Assembly: GCF_900115475.1 (NCBI RefSeq) | Contig: NZ_FOWP01000009.1 | Span: 62,001-126,000 of the forward strand | Direction: 5' to 3' | Source: Ectopseudomonas composti | GTDB taxonomy: Bacteria; Pseudomonadota; Gammaproteobacteria; Pseudomonadales; Pseudomonadaceae | Length of the DNA: 64,000 bases | Part shown: piece by piece, positions 52,568 through 62,831 of the stretch | How positions within the stretch are numbered: position 1 is the first letter of the stretch | Layout of the letters: each line of letters begins with the position of its first letter | Program-made: the position numbers and the translations under genes | The notes under the pieces: generated by a model | Seen by the model: the letters and a program-made list of their open reading frames with translations, nothing else | The model's database searches: none | What the model was told of the DNA's origin: nothing

Positions 52568-53995
52568 ATGACTGGCAAGACGCTCTACGACAAGCTCTGG
52601 GAAATGCACGAAGTGAAACGTCGTGACGACGGTTCCTCGTTGATCTACATCGATCGTCACATCCTCCATGAAGTGACCTCGCCGCAGGCTTTCGAAGGTC
52701 TGCGCCTGGCCGGGCGCAAGCCGTGGCGCATCGATGCCAACATTGCCACGCCGGATCACAACGTGCCGACCACCAAGGCCGAGCGTCAGGGTGGCCTCGA
52801 AGCCATCGCCGACGAAGTCTCGCGTATTCAGGTACAGACCCTGGACGAGAACTGCGATGACTTCGGCATCCTCGAATTCAAGATGAACGACGTGCGCCAG
52901 GGCATCGTCCACGTGGTTGGCCCGGAGCAGGGCGCCACCCTGCCAGGTATGACTGTGGTCTGCGGCGACTCGCACACCTCCACCCATGGCGCCTTCGGTG
53001 CGTTGGCCCACGGCATCGGCACCTCCGAGGTCGAGCACGTGCTCGCCACCCAGTGCCTGGTGGCCAAGAAGATGAAGAACATGCAGGTACGCGTCGAAGG
53101 CAAACTGCCGTTCGGCGTCACCGCCAAGGACATCGTGCTGGCCGTGATCGGCAAGATCGGCACCGCTGGCGGCAATGGCCATGCGTTGGAGTTTGCCGGC
53201 AGTGCGATCCGCGATCTGTCGCTGGAAGGGCGCATGACCATCTGCAACATGTCCATCGAGGCCGGCGCCCGTGTGGGCCTGGTGGCGGTGGACGAGAAGA
53301 CCATCGCCTACGTCAAGGACCGTCCGTTCGCGCCCAAGGGCAGCGACTGGGACAAGGCCGTGGCGCAGTGGCAGACCCTGGTGTCCGACGCCGACGCGGT
53401 ATTCGACACCGTGGTCGAGCTGAAGGCTGAAGACATAAAGCCGCAGGTCAGCTGGGGCACTTCGCCGGAAATGGTGCTGGCCGTCGACCAGAACGTGCCG
53501 GACCCGGCCGTCGAAGGCGATCCGGTGAAGAAGGACTCGATCAGCCGCGCGCTGAAGTACATGGGTCTGAGCGCCAATCAGCCGATCACCGACATTCAGC
53601 TCGATCGCGTATTCATCGGTTCCTGCACCAACTCGCGCATCGAAGACCTGCGCGCCGCCGCCGAGGTGGCCAAGGGGCGCAAGGTCGCCGCTACCGTCAA
53701 GCAGGCGCTGGTGGTGCCGGGCTCCGGCCTGGTCAAGGCGCAAGCCGAGGCCGAAGGGCTGGACAAGATCTTCATCGAGGCGGGTTTCGAATGGCGTGAG
53801 CCGGGTTGCTCCATGTGCCTGGCGATGAACCCGGACAAGCTGGGCAGCGGCGAGCATTGCGCCTCGACCTCCAACCGCAACTTCGAAGGCCGTCAGGGCG
53901 CCGGTGGCCGTACCCACCTGGTGAGCCCGGCCATGGCTGCCGCTGCTGCGGTAACCGGTCGTTTCATCGACGTTCGCGAATTGATCCAGGCCTGA
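52568..53995 (+). CDS. leuC: 3-Isopropylmalate dehydratase large subunit
   Basis: LeuC with LeuD isomerises 2-isopropylmalate to 3-isopropylmalate using a 4Fe-4S cluster. The 475 residues have CGDSHTSTHGAFGALAHGIGTSEVEHVLATQ (quoted only as its CGDSHTSTHG start and GTSEVEH end). FIGSCTNSRIEDLRAAA and EPGCSMCLAMNPD carry the three cluster cysteines. ATG 52568 gives MTGKTLYDKL as usual. leuD starts 11 bases later. Confidence 0.97.
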   Translation: MTGKTLYDKLWEMHEVKRRDDGSSLIYIDRHILHEVTSPQAFEGLRLAGRKPWRIDANIATPDHNVPTTKAERQGGLEAIADEVSRIQVQTLDENCDDFGILEFKMNDVRQGIVHVVGPEQGATLPGMTVVCGDSHTSTHGAFGALAHGIGTSEVEHVLATQCLVAKKMKNMQVRVEGKLPFGVTAKDIVLAVIGKIGTAGGNGHALEFAGSAIRDLSLEGRMTICNMSIEAGARVGLVAVDEKTIAYVKDRPFAPKGSDWDKAVAQWQTLVSDADAVFDTVVELKAEDIKPQVSWGTSPEMVLAVDQNVPDPAVEGDPVKKDSISRALKYMGLSANQPITDIQLDRVFIGSCTNSRIEDLRAAAEVAKGRKVAATVKQALVVPGSGLVKAQAEAEGLDKIFIEAGFEWREPGCSMCLAMNPDKLGSGEHCASTSNRNFEGRQGAGGRTHLVSPAMAAAAAVTGRFIDVRELIQA

Positions 53996-54006
53996 GGAGA
54001 CCGCAT

Positions 54007-54654
54007 ATGAGAGCTTTCACCCAACACACCGGCCTGGTCTGCCCGCTCGACCGCGCCAACGTCGACACCGATCAGATCATCCCCAAGCAGTTCCTTAAGT
54101 CGATCAAGCGCACCGGCTTCGGCCCCAACCTGTTCGATGAGTGGCGCTACCTGGATGTCGGCCAGCCGAACCAGGACAACTCCAAGCGTCCGATCAACCA
54201 GGACTTCGTGCTCAACTTCCCGCGTTACCAGGGCGCCAGCGTGCTGCTGGCCCGCGAGAACTTCGGCTGTGGCTCCTCGCGTGAGCACGCGCCGTGGGCG
54301 CTGGACGAGTACGGTTTCCGCACCGTGATCGCGCCGAGCTTCGCCGACATCTTCTTCAACAACAGCTTCAAGAATGGCCTGCTGCCGATCATCCTCAAGG
54401 ATGAAGAGGTCGATGCGCTGTTCGCGCAGGCCGAGGCCACCGAAGGCTATCAACTGACCGTCGACCTCGAGTCGCAGACCGTGACGCGTCCCGATGGCGT
54501 GCAGTACAGCTTCGAGGTCGATGCCTTCCGTAAGCATTGCCTGCTCAACGGTCTGGATGACATCGGCCTGACTCTGCAGGATCAAGAAGCGATCAAGGCG
54601 TTCGAGGTCGGTTACCAGCAGGGCAGCCCCTGGCTGTTCGGCGCGATCAAGTAG
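54007..54654 (+). CDS. leuD: 3-Isopropylmalate dehydratase small subunit
   Basis: LeuD is the swivelling partner of LeuC. The 215-residue protein has DRANVDTDQIIPKQFLKS, FLLARENFGCGSSREHAPWAL-type sequence (here beginning VLLARENFGCGSSREH) and SFADIFFNNSFKNGLLP, all family marks. ATG 54007 follows GAGGAGACC. Its TAG stop is formed by a REP-like palindrome lying inside the leuCDB operon. Confidence 0.97.
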   Translation: MRAFTQHTGLVCPLDRANVDTDQIIPKQFLKSIKRTGFGPNLFDEWRYLDVGQPNQDNSKRPINQDFVLNFPRYQGASVLLARENFGCGSSREHAPWALDEYGFRTVIAPSFADIFFNNSFKNGLLPIILKDEEVDALFAQAEATEGYQLTVDLESQTVTRPDGVQYSFEVDAFRKHCLLNGLDDIGLTLQDQEAIKAFEVGYQQGSPWLFGAIK

Positions 54655-54712
54655 GGTGCGCTGTGCGCACCGACTGACTCACTGTTTAAATGGTGCGCAC
54701 GGCGCACCCTAC
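54651..54712. repeat. GTAGGGTGCGC palindrome, copy C, inside leuCDB
   Basis: The left arm GTAGGGTGCGCTGTGCGCAC is identical to that of copy B, and the right arm ends GGCGCACCCTAC. The TAG at 54652-54654 is the leuD stop. It lies between leuD and leuB, so in mRNA it could form a hairpin that affects leuB expression or mRNA stability. Confidence 0.85.
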
Positions 54713-54729
54713 TGCGTATCGAGGATGTG

Positions 54730-55812
<1,083 letters not shown>

Positions 55813-55818
55813 TCTTCC

Positions 55819-55856
55819 CAGCCCCGCCGGGGTGGTTCCGGCGGGCTGTTTATAAT
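55819..55856 (+). terminator. Hairpin after leuB
   Basis: An ~11-bp GC-rich stem (CAGCC and CGCCGG pairing with CCGGCG and GGCTG, with one bulged C) ends in TTTATAAT. It looks like a terminator. The TATAAT at 55851-55856 could also be a -10 for asd, but no -35 is visible. Confidence 0.7.
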
Positions 55857-55869
55857 AGGTGTAGTCGTT

Positions 55870-56982
55870 ATGAAACGTGTAGGTCTGATCGGTTGGCGTG
55901 GCATGGTCGGTTCCGTGCTCATGCAGCGCATGCTGGAAGAACGGGACTTCGACCTGATCGAGCCGGTGTTCTTCACCACTTCCAATGTCGGTGGCCAAGG
56001 CCCTGCCATTGGCAAGGACATCGCGACGCTGAAAGATGCCTACAGCATTGACGACCTCAAAGGTCTGGACGTGATCCTGACCTGCCAGGGCGGCGACTAC
56101 ACCAGCGAAGTCTTCCCCAAGCTGCGTGAAGCCGGCTGGCAGGGCTACTGGATCGACGCGGCCTCCAGCCTGCGCATGGACGATGATTCGGTGATCGTGC
56201 TCGACCCGGTCAACCGCAAGGTGATCGACCAGGCGCTGGACGCCGGCACCAAGAACTACATCGGCGGAAACTGTACCGTCAGCCTGATGCTGATGGCCCT
56301 CGGCGGTCTGTACGAGGCCGGCCTGGTGGAGTGGATGAGCGCCATGACCTACCAGGCCGCTTCAGGTGCGGGTGCGCAGAACATGCGTGAGCTGATCAAG
56401 CAGATGGGTGCGATCAACGGCGCTGTCGCCGATGAACTGGCCGATCCGGCCAGTGCCATTCTCGACATCGACCGCAAGGTCGCCGAGGCCATGCGTGGCG
56501 AAGGTTTCCCGGTCGACAACTTCGGCGTGCCGCTGGCTGGCAGCCTGATCCCCTATATCGACAAGGAGCTGCCGAACGGGCAGAGCCGCGAAGAGTGGAA
56601 GGCGCAGGCCGAAACCAACAAGATTCTCGGCCGCTTCAAGAACCCGATCCCGGTCGACGGCATTTGCGTGCGCATCGGCGCCATGCGTTGCCACAGCCAG
56701 GCGCTGACCATCAAGCTGAACAAGGACGTGCCGATGGCCGACATCGAAGGCCTGATCAGCCAGCACAATCCCTGGGTCAAGCTGGTGCCGAATCATCGTG
56801 AAGACTCCATTCGCGATCTCGGCCCGACTGCCGTGACAGGTACCCTGAGCGTTCCGGTTGGTCGTCTGCGCAAGCTCAACATGGGCTCGCAGTACCTGGG
56901 CGCGTTCACCGTTGGTGACCAGCTGTTGTGGGGCGCTGCCGAGCCGCTGCGGCGCATGCTGCGGATCCTGCTGGAACGCTAA
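55870..56982 (+). CDS. asd: Aspartate-semialdehyde dehydrogenase
   Basis: Asd reduces aspartyl phosphate to the semialdehyde used for lysine, diaminopimelate, threonine and methionine. The 370-residue protein has the Rossmann start VGLIGWRGMVGSVLMQRM, the catalytic Cys in IGGNCTVSLMLMAL and the acid-base His in RIGAMRCHSQA. It is the gram-negative long form. It follows the leuB terminator by a short leader and ends ahead of a strong terminator. Confidence 0.97.
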   Translation: MKRVGLIGWRGMVGSVLMQRMLEERDFDLIEPVFFTTSNVGGQGPAIGKDIATLKDAYSIDDLKGLDVILTCQGGDYTSEVFPKLREAGWQGYWIDAASSLRMDDDSVIVLDPVNRKVIDQALDAGTKNYIGGNCTVSLMLMALGGLYEAGLVEWMSAMTYQAASGAGAQNMRELIKQMGAINGAVADELADPASAILDIDRKVAEAMRGEGFPVDNFGVPLAGSLIPYIDKELPNGQSREEWKAQAETNKILGRFKNPIPVDGICVRIGAMRCHSQALTIKLNKDVPMADIEGLISQHNPWVKLVPNHREDSIRDLGPTAVTGTLSVPVGRLRKLNMGSQYLGAFTVGDQLLWGAAEPLRRMLRILLER

Positions 56983-57006
56983 GCGCGGGGCATGCATCTT
57001 GAGTCA

Positions 57007-57047
57007 GACAAAGCCCTTCTGCTGCGGCAGAAGGGCTTTGTCTTTTC
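57007..57047 (+). terminator. Intrinsic terminator after asd
   Basis: A perfect 16-bp stem (57007-57022 with 57027-57042) with a four-base loop, then a TTTTCT run. Confidence 0.95.
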
Positions 57048-57122
57048 TGGGCACCTAAGCTGATTGCCTGGCTGATGGGGCGCGGTTACAGTGCCGCTCC
57101 CTCCGCGTCACAGGTCCCCTCC

Positions 57123-58133
57123 ATGAGCCAGTCCATCAATATCGCCGTGATCGGCGCCACCAGCAATGTCGGCGAAGCACTGGTCGAATTGCTCGAAGAG
57201 CGTGAGTTCCCGGTGCAGGACCTGCATCTACTGGCCAGTAGCGAGTCGGCGGGGCAGAGCCTTTCATTTCGTGGGCGTCAGGTACGGGTTCGCTCGCTCG
57301 ATACCTTCGATTTCGCCCAGGTGCAACTGGCGTTTTTCGCCGCAGGGGCAGAGGTCACGCGCACCTGTCGTGAGCGCGTGCTGGCTGCAGGGTGCTCGCT
57401 GATCGACCTGAGCGCTGCATTGTCACTGGATCAGGCGCCCTGTGTGTTGCCCGAGCGTGGCGCTGAAGGGCTGCCGGCATTGACCAGGCCTTGGTGTGTC
57501 AGTGCGCCCACGCCCTCGGCAGTTGCCTGTGCGCTGGTACTGGCGACACTCAAGCCTGTGCTGCAGCCGCAGCGGTTGCAGGTGACTGCCATGCTGTCTA
57601 TCTCCACTCTGGGGCGTAGTGGTGTTCAGGAGCTGGCGCGACAAACTGCCGAACTGCTCAACGGGCGTCCGCTGGAGTCGAAGACGATGGATCGGCAGAT
57701 TGCCTTCAACCTCCTGGCGCAGGTCGGCGCAGTGGACGATCAGGGGCATGCCCAGTTGGAGGTGCGTCTGGCTGCCGAACTGCAGCAACTGTTGGGTTTG
57801 CCGGCGCTTCCAGTGGCGGCAACCTGCGCGCTGGTGCCGGTGTTCTTTGGTGACAGCCTGGCAGTTGGCGTGCAGTCTGATGCGGATATTGATGTGCTCG
57901 CAGTACAGCAACTGCTCGAAGCCGAGCAGGGCATCGAATTGGTCGAGGCAGGTGACTACCCGACGGCAGTGGGCGATGCAGTGGGGCAGGATCAGGTGTA
58001 TGTCGGGCGTGTTCGTCGTGGCGTGAGTGATCCAAGGCAACTCAATTTGTGGATTGCGTCTGATAATGTGAGAAAAGGCGCCGCCTTGAATGCTGTGCAA
58101 ATAGCGGAGTTATTGATAAAACACTATCTGTAA
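57123..58133 (+). CDS. usg: Asd paralogue lacking catalytic residues (Usg-like)
   Basis: A 336-residue relative of aspartate-semialdehyde dehydrogenase with IAVIGATSNVGEALVELLEE at the start and the same two-domain layout. The catalytic Cys of the family's ANPNC segment is Ser132 (SAPTPSA) and the catalytic His of VPVFxGHS is Asp244 (VPVFFGDS). It is therefore unlikely to be an active dehydrogenase. The equivalent gene is kept between asd and fimV in P. aeruginosa, which argues for some other role. ATG 57123 gives the best start; the frame upstream is open but is not family-like. Confidence 0.88.
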   Translation: MSQSINIAVIGATSNVGEALVELLEEREFPVQDLHLLASSESAGQSLSFRGRQVRVRSLDTFDFAQVQLAFFAAGAEVTRTCRERVLAAGCSLIDLSAALSLDQAPCVLPERGAEGLPALTRPWCVSAPTPSAVACALVLATLKPVLQPQRLQVTAMLSISTLGRSGVQELARQTAELLNGRPLESKTMDRQIAFNLLAQVGAVDDQGHAQLEVRLAAELQQLLGLPALPVAATCALVPVFFGDSLAVGVQSDADIDVLAVQQLLEAEQGIELVEAGDYPTAVGDAVGQDQVYVGRVRRGVSDPRQLNLWIASDNVRKGAALNAVQIAELLIKHYL

Positions 58134-58288
58134 AAGATACTTACCTAGAAATTTGAAGAATCTTTCTAGCTTGGCAATACTGGCTGAGTTGATTGCTGAA
58201 TGGGGAGCCGCTCTCGGAGCGGAGGCAGGCAGCAGTTCTCAAGACCCTCTCGCATGCCGAGAAAAAAGATAAAACAAGGGATAACGCT

Positions 58289-61141
58289 ATGGTTCGGGTT
58301 CGCAAACTGGTGCTGGCAATCGCAGCCGCTTCCGCGCTGTCTTCCGGTATGGCGCATGCGTTGGGGTTGGGTGAAGTTACCCTGCAATCCTCTTTGAATC
58401 AGCCGTTGGTAGCGGAAATCGAATTGCTGGAGGTGCGCGATCTAGCCTCCAACGAGGTGATTCCCACTCTCGCGTCCCCTGAGGAATTCGTCAAAGCGGG
58501 TGTCGACCGCCAGTACTTCCTGACCGATCTCAAATTCACTCCCGTATTGAAGCCCAACGGCAAGAGCGTGATTCGCGTCACCTCGAGCAAGGCAGTACGC
58601 GAACCCTACCTCAACTTCCTGGTAGAAGTGCTCTGGCCGAATGGTCGGTTGCTGCGTGAATACACCCTGCTGCTCGATCCGCCGCTTTACTCTCCGCAAA
58701 CTACCGTAGCCGCTGCGCCGCAGTTGCCCATCGCCGCGCCCGCACCGCGTCCGTCTGTGGCACCTGCACCTGCACCTGCACCGCGCAGCGCTGCCCCCGC
58801 GCCGGCTCCGCGTCCTGCCGCGCCGGCACCTGCGTCGCGCGCCATTTCCGGTAACGAATACAAAACTACTGCCAACGACACGCTGTGGGAAATCGCTCAG
58901 CGCGTCGGTGGTAGTTCCTCGGTCAACCAGACCATGCTAGCCATTCAGGACCTGAACCCTGATGCCTTCATTGGCGGCAATATCAACCGCATGAAGAGTG
59001 GCCAGGTGCTGCGTCTGCCGGACGAACAGCAGATTCGTAGCCGCAGCAATACCGAGGCGGTCGCTCAGGTTGCCGAACAGAATGCCGCCTGGCGCGAAGG
59101 TCGTGCGGTCGCTTCGCGTCAGCTGGATGCTACTCGCCGTACCACGGCGGGCGCCGCGCCGGCGACTGCAGAGGCGGGTGATAGCCTGAAGCTGGTCGCT
59201 GCTGAAGCAGGCCAATCCACTCGCGGTAGCGATACCGGGTCGGCCAACAGCAAAGCGCTGGCCGACAAGCTCGCCGTGACTCAGGAAAGCCTGGACTCGA
59301 CTCGTCGCGAGAATGCTGAACTGCAGAGCCGTGTAGGTGATTTGCAAAGCCAGCTGGACAAGCTGCAGCGTCTGATGGAGCTGAAGGATAGTCAGTTGGC
59401 CAAGTTGCAGGCCAACCTCTCCGCAGAACCCGCAGCTCCTGCTCCCGCTACAACGCAAGAGCCGGCTACGGAAACACCAGCGGAAACCCCAGTAGCGGCA
59501 CCTGAGGCCGCGCCGCCAGCTACGGAGGCGGCAACACCGCCTGCTACGCCGCCTGAGGAGGCGGCGCCTGACTACAACTACTCCGAGGAGCCGGCTGCGC
59601 CTGTCGAGGACAGCGCCGCCGCCACCGAACAGCCGGCCAGTGAGCCGGCTGCTGTCGTTGAGCCTGCTGCTCCGGCTCCGGCTCCGGCCAAACCGGTCGA
59701 AGCCGCCAAACCCGCTGCGCCCGCACCGGCTCCAGCAGCGCAGAGCTTCATCGATGATCTGATGGCCAACCCAATGACCCTGGGGCTGGCGGGTGGTGGT
59801 GCGCTGCTGCTGCTGTTGGTGGGTCTGATGGCGCTGTCGCGTCGCAACGCCATGAAGGAAGCCGAGCTGCAAGAGGAACTGGCCGACGATCTGTCTCAGG
59901 ATCAGGCCTTTGCATCCGATCTGGACATGCCGGAAGACAGTTTCGCAGGTCTCGACGACGAGCCTGTGCAGTCCGCACAAGCTGCGGGTGAAGAGCGTGT
60001 TATCGCGCAGACGGGTGATGCGCTGGGTGAGGCCGATATCTACATCGCCTACGGCCGTTTCAACCAGGCGGCGGAGCTGCTGCAGAACGCGATCAACGAC
60101 GAGCCGCATCGTACTGATCTGCGCCTGAAACTGATGGAAGTTTATGCCGAGCTGGGTGACCGCGAAGGCTTTGCCCGTCAGGACAATGAGTTGCGCGAGA
60201 TCGGTGGTGTCAATGCCGAGGCCGAGCAACTGAAGTCCAAGTACCCGGCTATCGCCGCCTTTGCAGGTGGTGCCGGTGTGGTGGCTGCCGCTGCGGCTGC
60301 TGATGACGACATGAGCGAATTCAGCCTGGATGACCTCAGCCTGGACGAGCCAGCCGCCGAAGCACCTGCGTCCAACGCTGGTGATCTGGATGATGCTTTC
60401 GACCTCAGTCTGGACGACCTCGAGGCCGATCTGGAAAATGATCTGCAATCCGCCAAGGCTGAGGACGCTCCTCTGTCGCTGGATGATGACCTGGACTTCG
60501 GTCTGGTTGACGAGCCCGCTACGCCGGCCGCTTCCACCGAAGATGATCTGGACTTCGACCTGGCGCTGGATGACGACAAGGTCGAGTTGTCGCAACCGGC
60601 CGATGATCTGTCCGCGTTCAGCCTGGATCTGGATGAGCCGGCACCAGCTACCAGCGATGACGCCGATGACTTTCTGCTGAGCCTCGACGATGATGCGCCG
60701 CTGAGCCAGCCTGCCAATGACCTGTCCGACTTGAGCCTCGATCTGTCGGAAGAAACCCCGGCTGTCGATCTCGACCTGCCGGCTGACTTCGACCTGTCGC
60801 TCGAAGACGAAGCGCCGGCTCAGCCGGTTGTCGAACCTGACAGCTTCGCTGCGCAGCTGGATGAAGTGACCGCCGAGCTGGATCAGCTGTCGACTGATTT
60901 CGAAGAACCGCAGGGTACTCCGCTAGCACCGATCGATAGTCTGTCCAGTGATCTGGATGGCGACGATGACTTCGACTTCCTCTCCGGCACCGACGAGACA
61001 GCAACCAAGCTGGATCTGGCGCGTGCCTACATCGACATGGGCGACACCGAGGGTGCTCGCGATATTCTCGATGAGGTGATGGCCGAGGGGAACGATGTAC
61101 AGCAGCAGGAAGCTCGCGAGATGATTTCCAAGATGGTTTGA
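58289..61141 (+). CDS. fimV: FimV, peptidoglycan-binding polar hub protein
   Basis: FimV is an inner-membrane hub at the cell pole needed for type IV pili, twitching and cAMP signalling in Pseudomonas. The 950 residues contain a signal peptide (about 1-25), the FimV N-terminal domain (to ~150), a Pro/Ala-rich linker and a LysM domain (about 188-245). A coiled coil (~330-380), a second Pro/Ala/Glu linker and one membrane segment (about 496-518, MTLGLAGGGALLLLLVGLMA) follow. The cytoplasmic part is very acidic, with TPR-like helices (about 579-640) and the conserved FimV C-terminal TPR (about 906-950). ATG 58289 follows AAGGG. The acidic tandem LDDLSLD-type repeats at 680-850 are typical. Confidence 0.95.
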   Translation: MVRVRKLVLAIAAASALSSGMAHALGLGEVTLQSSLNQPLVAEIELLEVRDLASNEVIPTLASPEEFVKAGVDRQYFLTDLKFTPVLKPNGKSVIRVTSSKAVREPYLNFLVEVLWPNGRLLREYTLLLDPPLYSPQTTVAAAPQLPIAAPAPRPSVAPAPAPAPRSAAPAPAPRPAAPAPASRAISGNEYKTTANDTLWEIAQRVGGSSSVNQTMLAIQDLNPDAFIGGNINRMKSGQVLRLPDEQQIRSRSNTEAVAQVAEQNAAWREGRAVASRQLDATRRTTAGAAPATAEAGDSLKLVAAEAGQSTRGSDTGSANSKALADKLAVTQESLDSTRRENAELQSRVGDLQSQLDKLQRLMELKDSQLAKLQANLSAEPAAPAPATTQEPATETPAETPVAAPEAAPPATEAATPPATPPEEAAPDYNYSEEPAAPVEDSAAATEQPASEPAAVVEPAAPAPAPAKPVEAAKPAAPAPAPAAQSFIDDLMANPMTLGLAGGGALLLLLVGLMALSRRNAMKEAELQEELADDLSQDQAFASDLDMPEDSFAGLDDEPVQSAQAAGEERVIAQTGDALGEADIYIAYGRFNQAAELLQNAINDEPHRTDLRLKLMEVYAELGDREGFARQDNELREIGGVNAEAEQLKSKYPAIAAFAGGAGVVAAAAAADDDMSEFSLDDLSLDEPAAEAPASNAGDLDDAFDLSLDDLEADLENDLQSAKAEDAPLSLDDDLDFGLVDEPATPAASTEDDLDFDLALDDDKVELSQPADDLSAFSLDLDEPAPATSDDADDFLLSLDDDAPLSQPANDLSDLSLDLSEETPAVDLDLPADFDLSLEDEAPAQPVVEPDSFAAQLDEVTAELDQLSTDFEEPQGTPLAPIDSLSSDLDGDDDFDFLSGTDETATKLDLARAYIDMGDTEGARDILDEVMAEGNDVQQQEAREMISKMV

Positions 61142-61149
61142 TCTATTCC

Positions 61150-62013
61150 ATGTCTGACGCAGTACCTGTAGCGGCCGCCGAAATGGCGGCCGCTGGCTTT
61201 TTCAGAATCGCACTGGGCCTTGAGTACAAAGGCGCACGTTATCGTGGTTTTCAGCGCCAGGGGCCGAATGTGCCGTCTATCCAGGGACATCTGGAGGCTG
61301 CTTTGTCCAAGGTCTCTGGTGGTGCGCCGGTGAGTATCCTCTGTGCGGGGCGTACCGACGCCTCGGTGCATTCCAGTGGTCAGGTGGTGCATTTCGATAC
61401 CACTGTCGAGCGTTCGCTGCATGCCTGGATCATGGGTGCCAACATGAATTTGCCAGGTGATATCAGTGTGACCTGGGCAAAGGTGATGCCGGCTCGCTTC
61501 CATGCGCGCTTTTCTGCCATGGCACGGCGTTATCGGTACGTGATCTACAACGATCCGATTCGCCCAGCGCATATGGCCGAAGAGGTGACCTGGAATCATC
61601 GGCCGCTTGACGTGGCGCGCATGCGGGAAGCAGCCCTGGCGCTGGTCGGGACGCATGACTTCAGTGCATTTCGGGCGACGCGCTGCCAGGCCAAATCACC
61701 GGTCAAGACCGTGCATCATCTGCAGTTGATCGAGCATGGCCGCTTCATTGTTCTGGATATACGTGCAAACGCCTTCCTGCATCATATGGTGCGAAACATC
61801 GCCGGTGTGTTGATGACGATTGGGGCTGGTGAACGCTCGCCTGAGTGGGCGCGGGAAGTGCTCGAGCGCGGAGATCGGCATAGTGGGGGAGTGACTGCAC
61901 ATCCCTATGGCCTGTATCTGATACAGGTCGATTACCCGGAGGAGTTCGAATTGCCACAGCGCTATCTCGGGCCGCATTTTCTCTCCGGTCTGCCGGACGT
62001 GCGGCAGCCATAA
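61150..62013 (+). CDS. truA: tRNA pseudouridine(38-40) synthase
   Basis: TruA makes pseudouridines 38-40 in many tRNAs. The 287-residue protein has ALGLEYKGARYRGFQRQ, the catalytic AGRTDASVHSSGQVVHF with the Asp nucleophile near residue 79, RRYRYVIYND and RANAFLHHMVRNIAG, all family marks. ATG 61150 gives MSDAVPV; a TTG at 61138 overlaps the fimV stop but lacks a site. The short N-terminal Ala-rich extension is not conserved. Confidence 0.96.
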   Translation: MSDAVPVAAAEMAAAGFFRIALGLEYKGARYRGFQRQGPNVPSIQGHLEAALSKVSGGAPVSILCAGRTDASVHSSGQVVHFDTTVERSLHAWIMGANMNLPGDISVTWAKVMPARFHARFSAMARRYRYVIYNDPIRPAHMAEEVTWNHRPLDVARMREAALALVGTHDFSAFRATRCQAKSPVKTVHHLQLIEHGRFIVLDIRANAFLHHMVRNIAGVLMTIGAGERSPEWAREVLERGDRHSGGVTAHPYGLYLIQVDYPEEFELPQRYLGPHFLSGLPDVRQP

Positions 62014-62055
62014 CCCTTTGTTACCATCCGAGTCCGCATGGCAAGAGGTGTCAAC

Positions 62056-62709
62056 GTGACGCTCGTACGCAGCAAGATTTGTGGGATCACTCGCCTCGAG
62101 GATGCATTGGCGGCGGTGGAGGCGGGAGCTGACGCCATTGGCCTAGTGTTCTATGCGAAAAGCCCGCGGGCAGTCAGTATCGAGCAGGCCGCCGCGGTCT
62201 TGCGGGCGTTGCCACCGTTCGTGACCACTGTCGGGCTGTTCGTCGATATGCCGCGCGATGAATTGCAGCACTTGTTGCAGCGCCTGCCGTTGGATCTGCT
62301 GCAGTTTCACGGTGATGAGTCGCCGGCGGACTGCGAGGGTTACGGTCGCCCTTATATCAAGGCATTGCGTGTTCGCCCCGGCGAGGATGTGTCAGCAGCG
62401 ATGGCGCCCTACGAAGGTGCGTGCGGCATCCTGCTGGATACCTTTGTCGACGGCGTGCCGGGAGGCACAGGCGCTTCATTCGACTGGTCACTGGTACCCG
62501 AAGATGCTGGCAAGCCAGTCATTCTGGCCGGTGGCCTCGACGCAGGCAACGTAGCGGCGGCGATTCGCCAGGTGCGCCCCTACGCGGTGGATGTCAGCGG
62601 TGGGGTAGAGGCCAGTAAAGGCATAAAGGATGCAGGCAAGATTCGCGCGTTCATTCAGGCCGTGCAGGGCGTGCGATGTGACGGCGACTCGAGCGAGGCC
62701 GTCAATTAG
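62056..62709 (+). CDS. trpF: Phosphoribosylanthranilate isomerase
   Basis: TrpF carries out the Amadori rearrangement in tryptophan synthesis. The 217-residue TIM barrel has SKICGITRLEDALAAVEAGA with the catalytic Cys, AIGLVFYAKSPRAV, LLQFHGDE, the catalytic Asp in LLDTFVDGVPGGTG and AVDVSGGVEASKGIKD. GTG 62056 has AGAGG 7 bases upstream and gives MTLVRSKICG; the in-frame ATG at 62038 is the alternative. It lies apart from the other trp genes, as is normal in Pseudomonas. Confidence 0.95.
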   Translation: MTLVRSKICGITRLEDALAAVEAGADAIGLVFYAKSPRAVSIEQAAAVLRALPPFVTTVGLFVDMPRDELQHLLQRLPLDLLQFHGDESPADCEGYGRPYIKALRVRPGEDVSAAMAPYEGACGILLDTFVDGVPGGTGASFDWSLVPEDAGKPVILAGGLDAGNVAAAIRQVRPYAVDVSGGVEASKGIKDAGKIRAFIQAVQGVRCDGDSSEAVN

Positions 62710-62831
62710 CCTGTCACACCGCCAGCAGGCAGCCCTGGGCTGACCTGCCAATGCGGCGAAAAAGAATTGCTGGAGGTGGGCGTCCATCGTGAGTCGCTCG
62801 CCCGAACCAACGGTTATGGAGAAATGACAGC

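Noticed and set aside
52541..53917. 458-codon minus-strand frame opposite leuC
   Set aside because: Shadow frame; leuC on the plus strand has all its cluster cysteines.
58134..58288. Sigma-54 promoter for fimV (a TTGGCA-like sequence near 58172)
   Set aside because: The GC doublet is not at the required distance from the GG, so the match fails.
58937..60595. 552-codon minus-strand frame opposite fimV
   Set aside because: Low-complexity antisense of the FimV linkers and acidic repeats.
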